A stretch of DNA of 35,817 bases, from positions 1-35,817 of IMG/VR virus record IMGVR_UViG_3300032156_000041. One strand, written 5' to 3'. The DNA comes from a virus. This document shows, piece by piece, positions 35,802 through 35,817 of this stretch; within the stretch, counting starts at the first letter, position 1, and every line of letters begins with the position of its first letter. Under the pieces are notes generated by a model, which worked only from the letters and a program-made list of their open reading frames with translations, ran no database searches and had not been told where the DNA came from. Position numbers and translations under genes: made by a program.

Positions 35802-35817
35802 GTTTCCTCCCGAATTC

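Noticed and set aside
35811-35817. EcoRI site GAATTC at the very end of the window
   Set aside because: It could hint at a cloning end, but other GAATTC sites occur inside the window and the bases fit a normal ribosome-site upstream region, so no conclusion is drawn.

Overview
The window is a contiguous piece of the virion-structure region of a large tailed phage (or prophage) with a contractile tail (myovirus). The evidence is a large terminase subunit, a portal, a prohead protease fused to a scaffold-like tail, an HK97-type major capsid protein, a contractile tail sheath, a tail tube and a hub-like protein carrying a peptidoglycan peptidase. Every credible gene is on the minus strand, so transcription runs from high to low coordinates. 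The DNA is AT-rich by eye. Genes are packed tightly, many junctions are TAATG stop/start overlaps, and most starts have AGGAGG-like Shine-Dalgarno sites, so the host is SD-using. The host cannot be named from this window. No tRNA, rRNA, CRISPR array, integrase or reverse transcriptase was seen, and no gene-free stretch exceeds about 300 bases.

Layout in transcription order (right to left). (1) 35.8-33.5 kb: small virion or accessory genes, a 16-residue Lys-rich microORF, a terminator, a free-standing Vsr-like/PD-(D/E)XK homing endonuclease, a small beta-rich protein and a membrane-anchored coiled-coil protein. (2) 33.5-30.0 kb: a cysteine-cluster protein interrupted by a 180-residue mini-intein, then three basic proteins each with one hydrophobic segment. 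(3) 30.0-19.7 kb: head module with terminase, two helical/hydrophobic virion proteins and a small protein between them, portal, protease-scaffold, a probable capsid accessory protein and the major capsid protein, closed by a strong terminator. (4) 19.6-9.3 kb: connector/neck and fibre module. It holds an Ig-like protein, a protein with a short Ser-rich tail, a fibre-type beta protein, an exported 60-residue protein, a 1669-residue beta-helix protein with a stalk of about 1290 Ser-rich residues, and three neck/connector candidates. (5) 9.3 kb-1: tail module with sheath, tube, two further tube-like paralogues (the second fused to an M15/VanY-type peptidase), two tail-assembly-chaperone candidates and the start of a probable tape measure or internal virion protein that leaves the window.

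How the parts fit: terminase, portal, protease and capsid protein make and fill the head; the neck proteins join it to the tail; the tube and its paralogues probably form tube, tube-to-baseplate adaptor and hub; the hub peptidase would open the cell wall on injection. Hairpins directly after the capsid, sheath and tube genes, and between the two chaperone candidates, probably set relative expression.

Most unusual items: the giant serine stalk built on a 13-residue unit of the form E-SSS-K-SS-x-SS-x-SS, with the same unit in a second nearby protein; three consecutive tube-fold genes, the third with a peptidase; and a mini-intein placed exactly at one Cys of a four-Cys cluster, 1.5 kb from an endonuclease of a family known to partner inteins.
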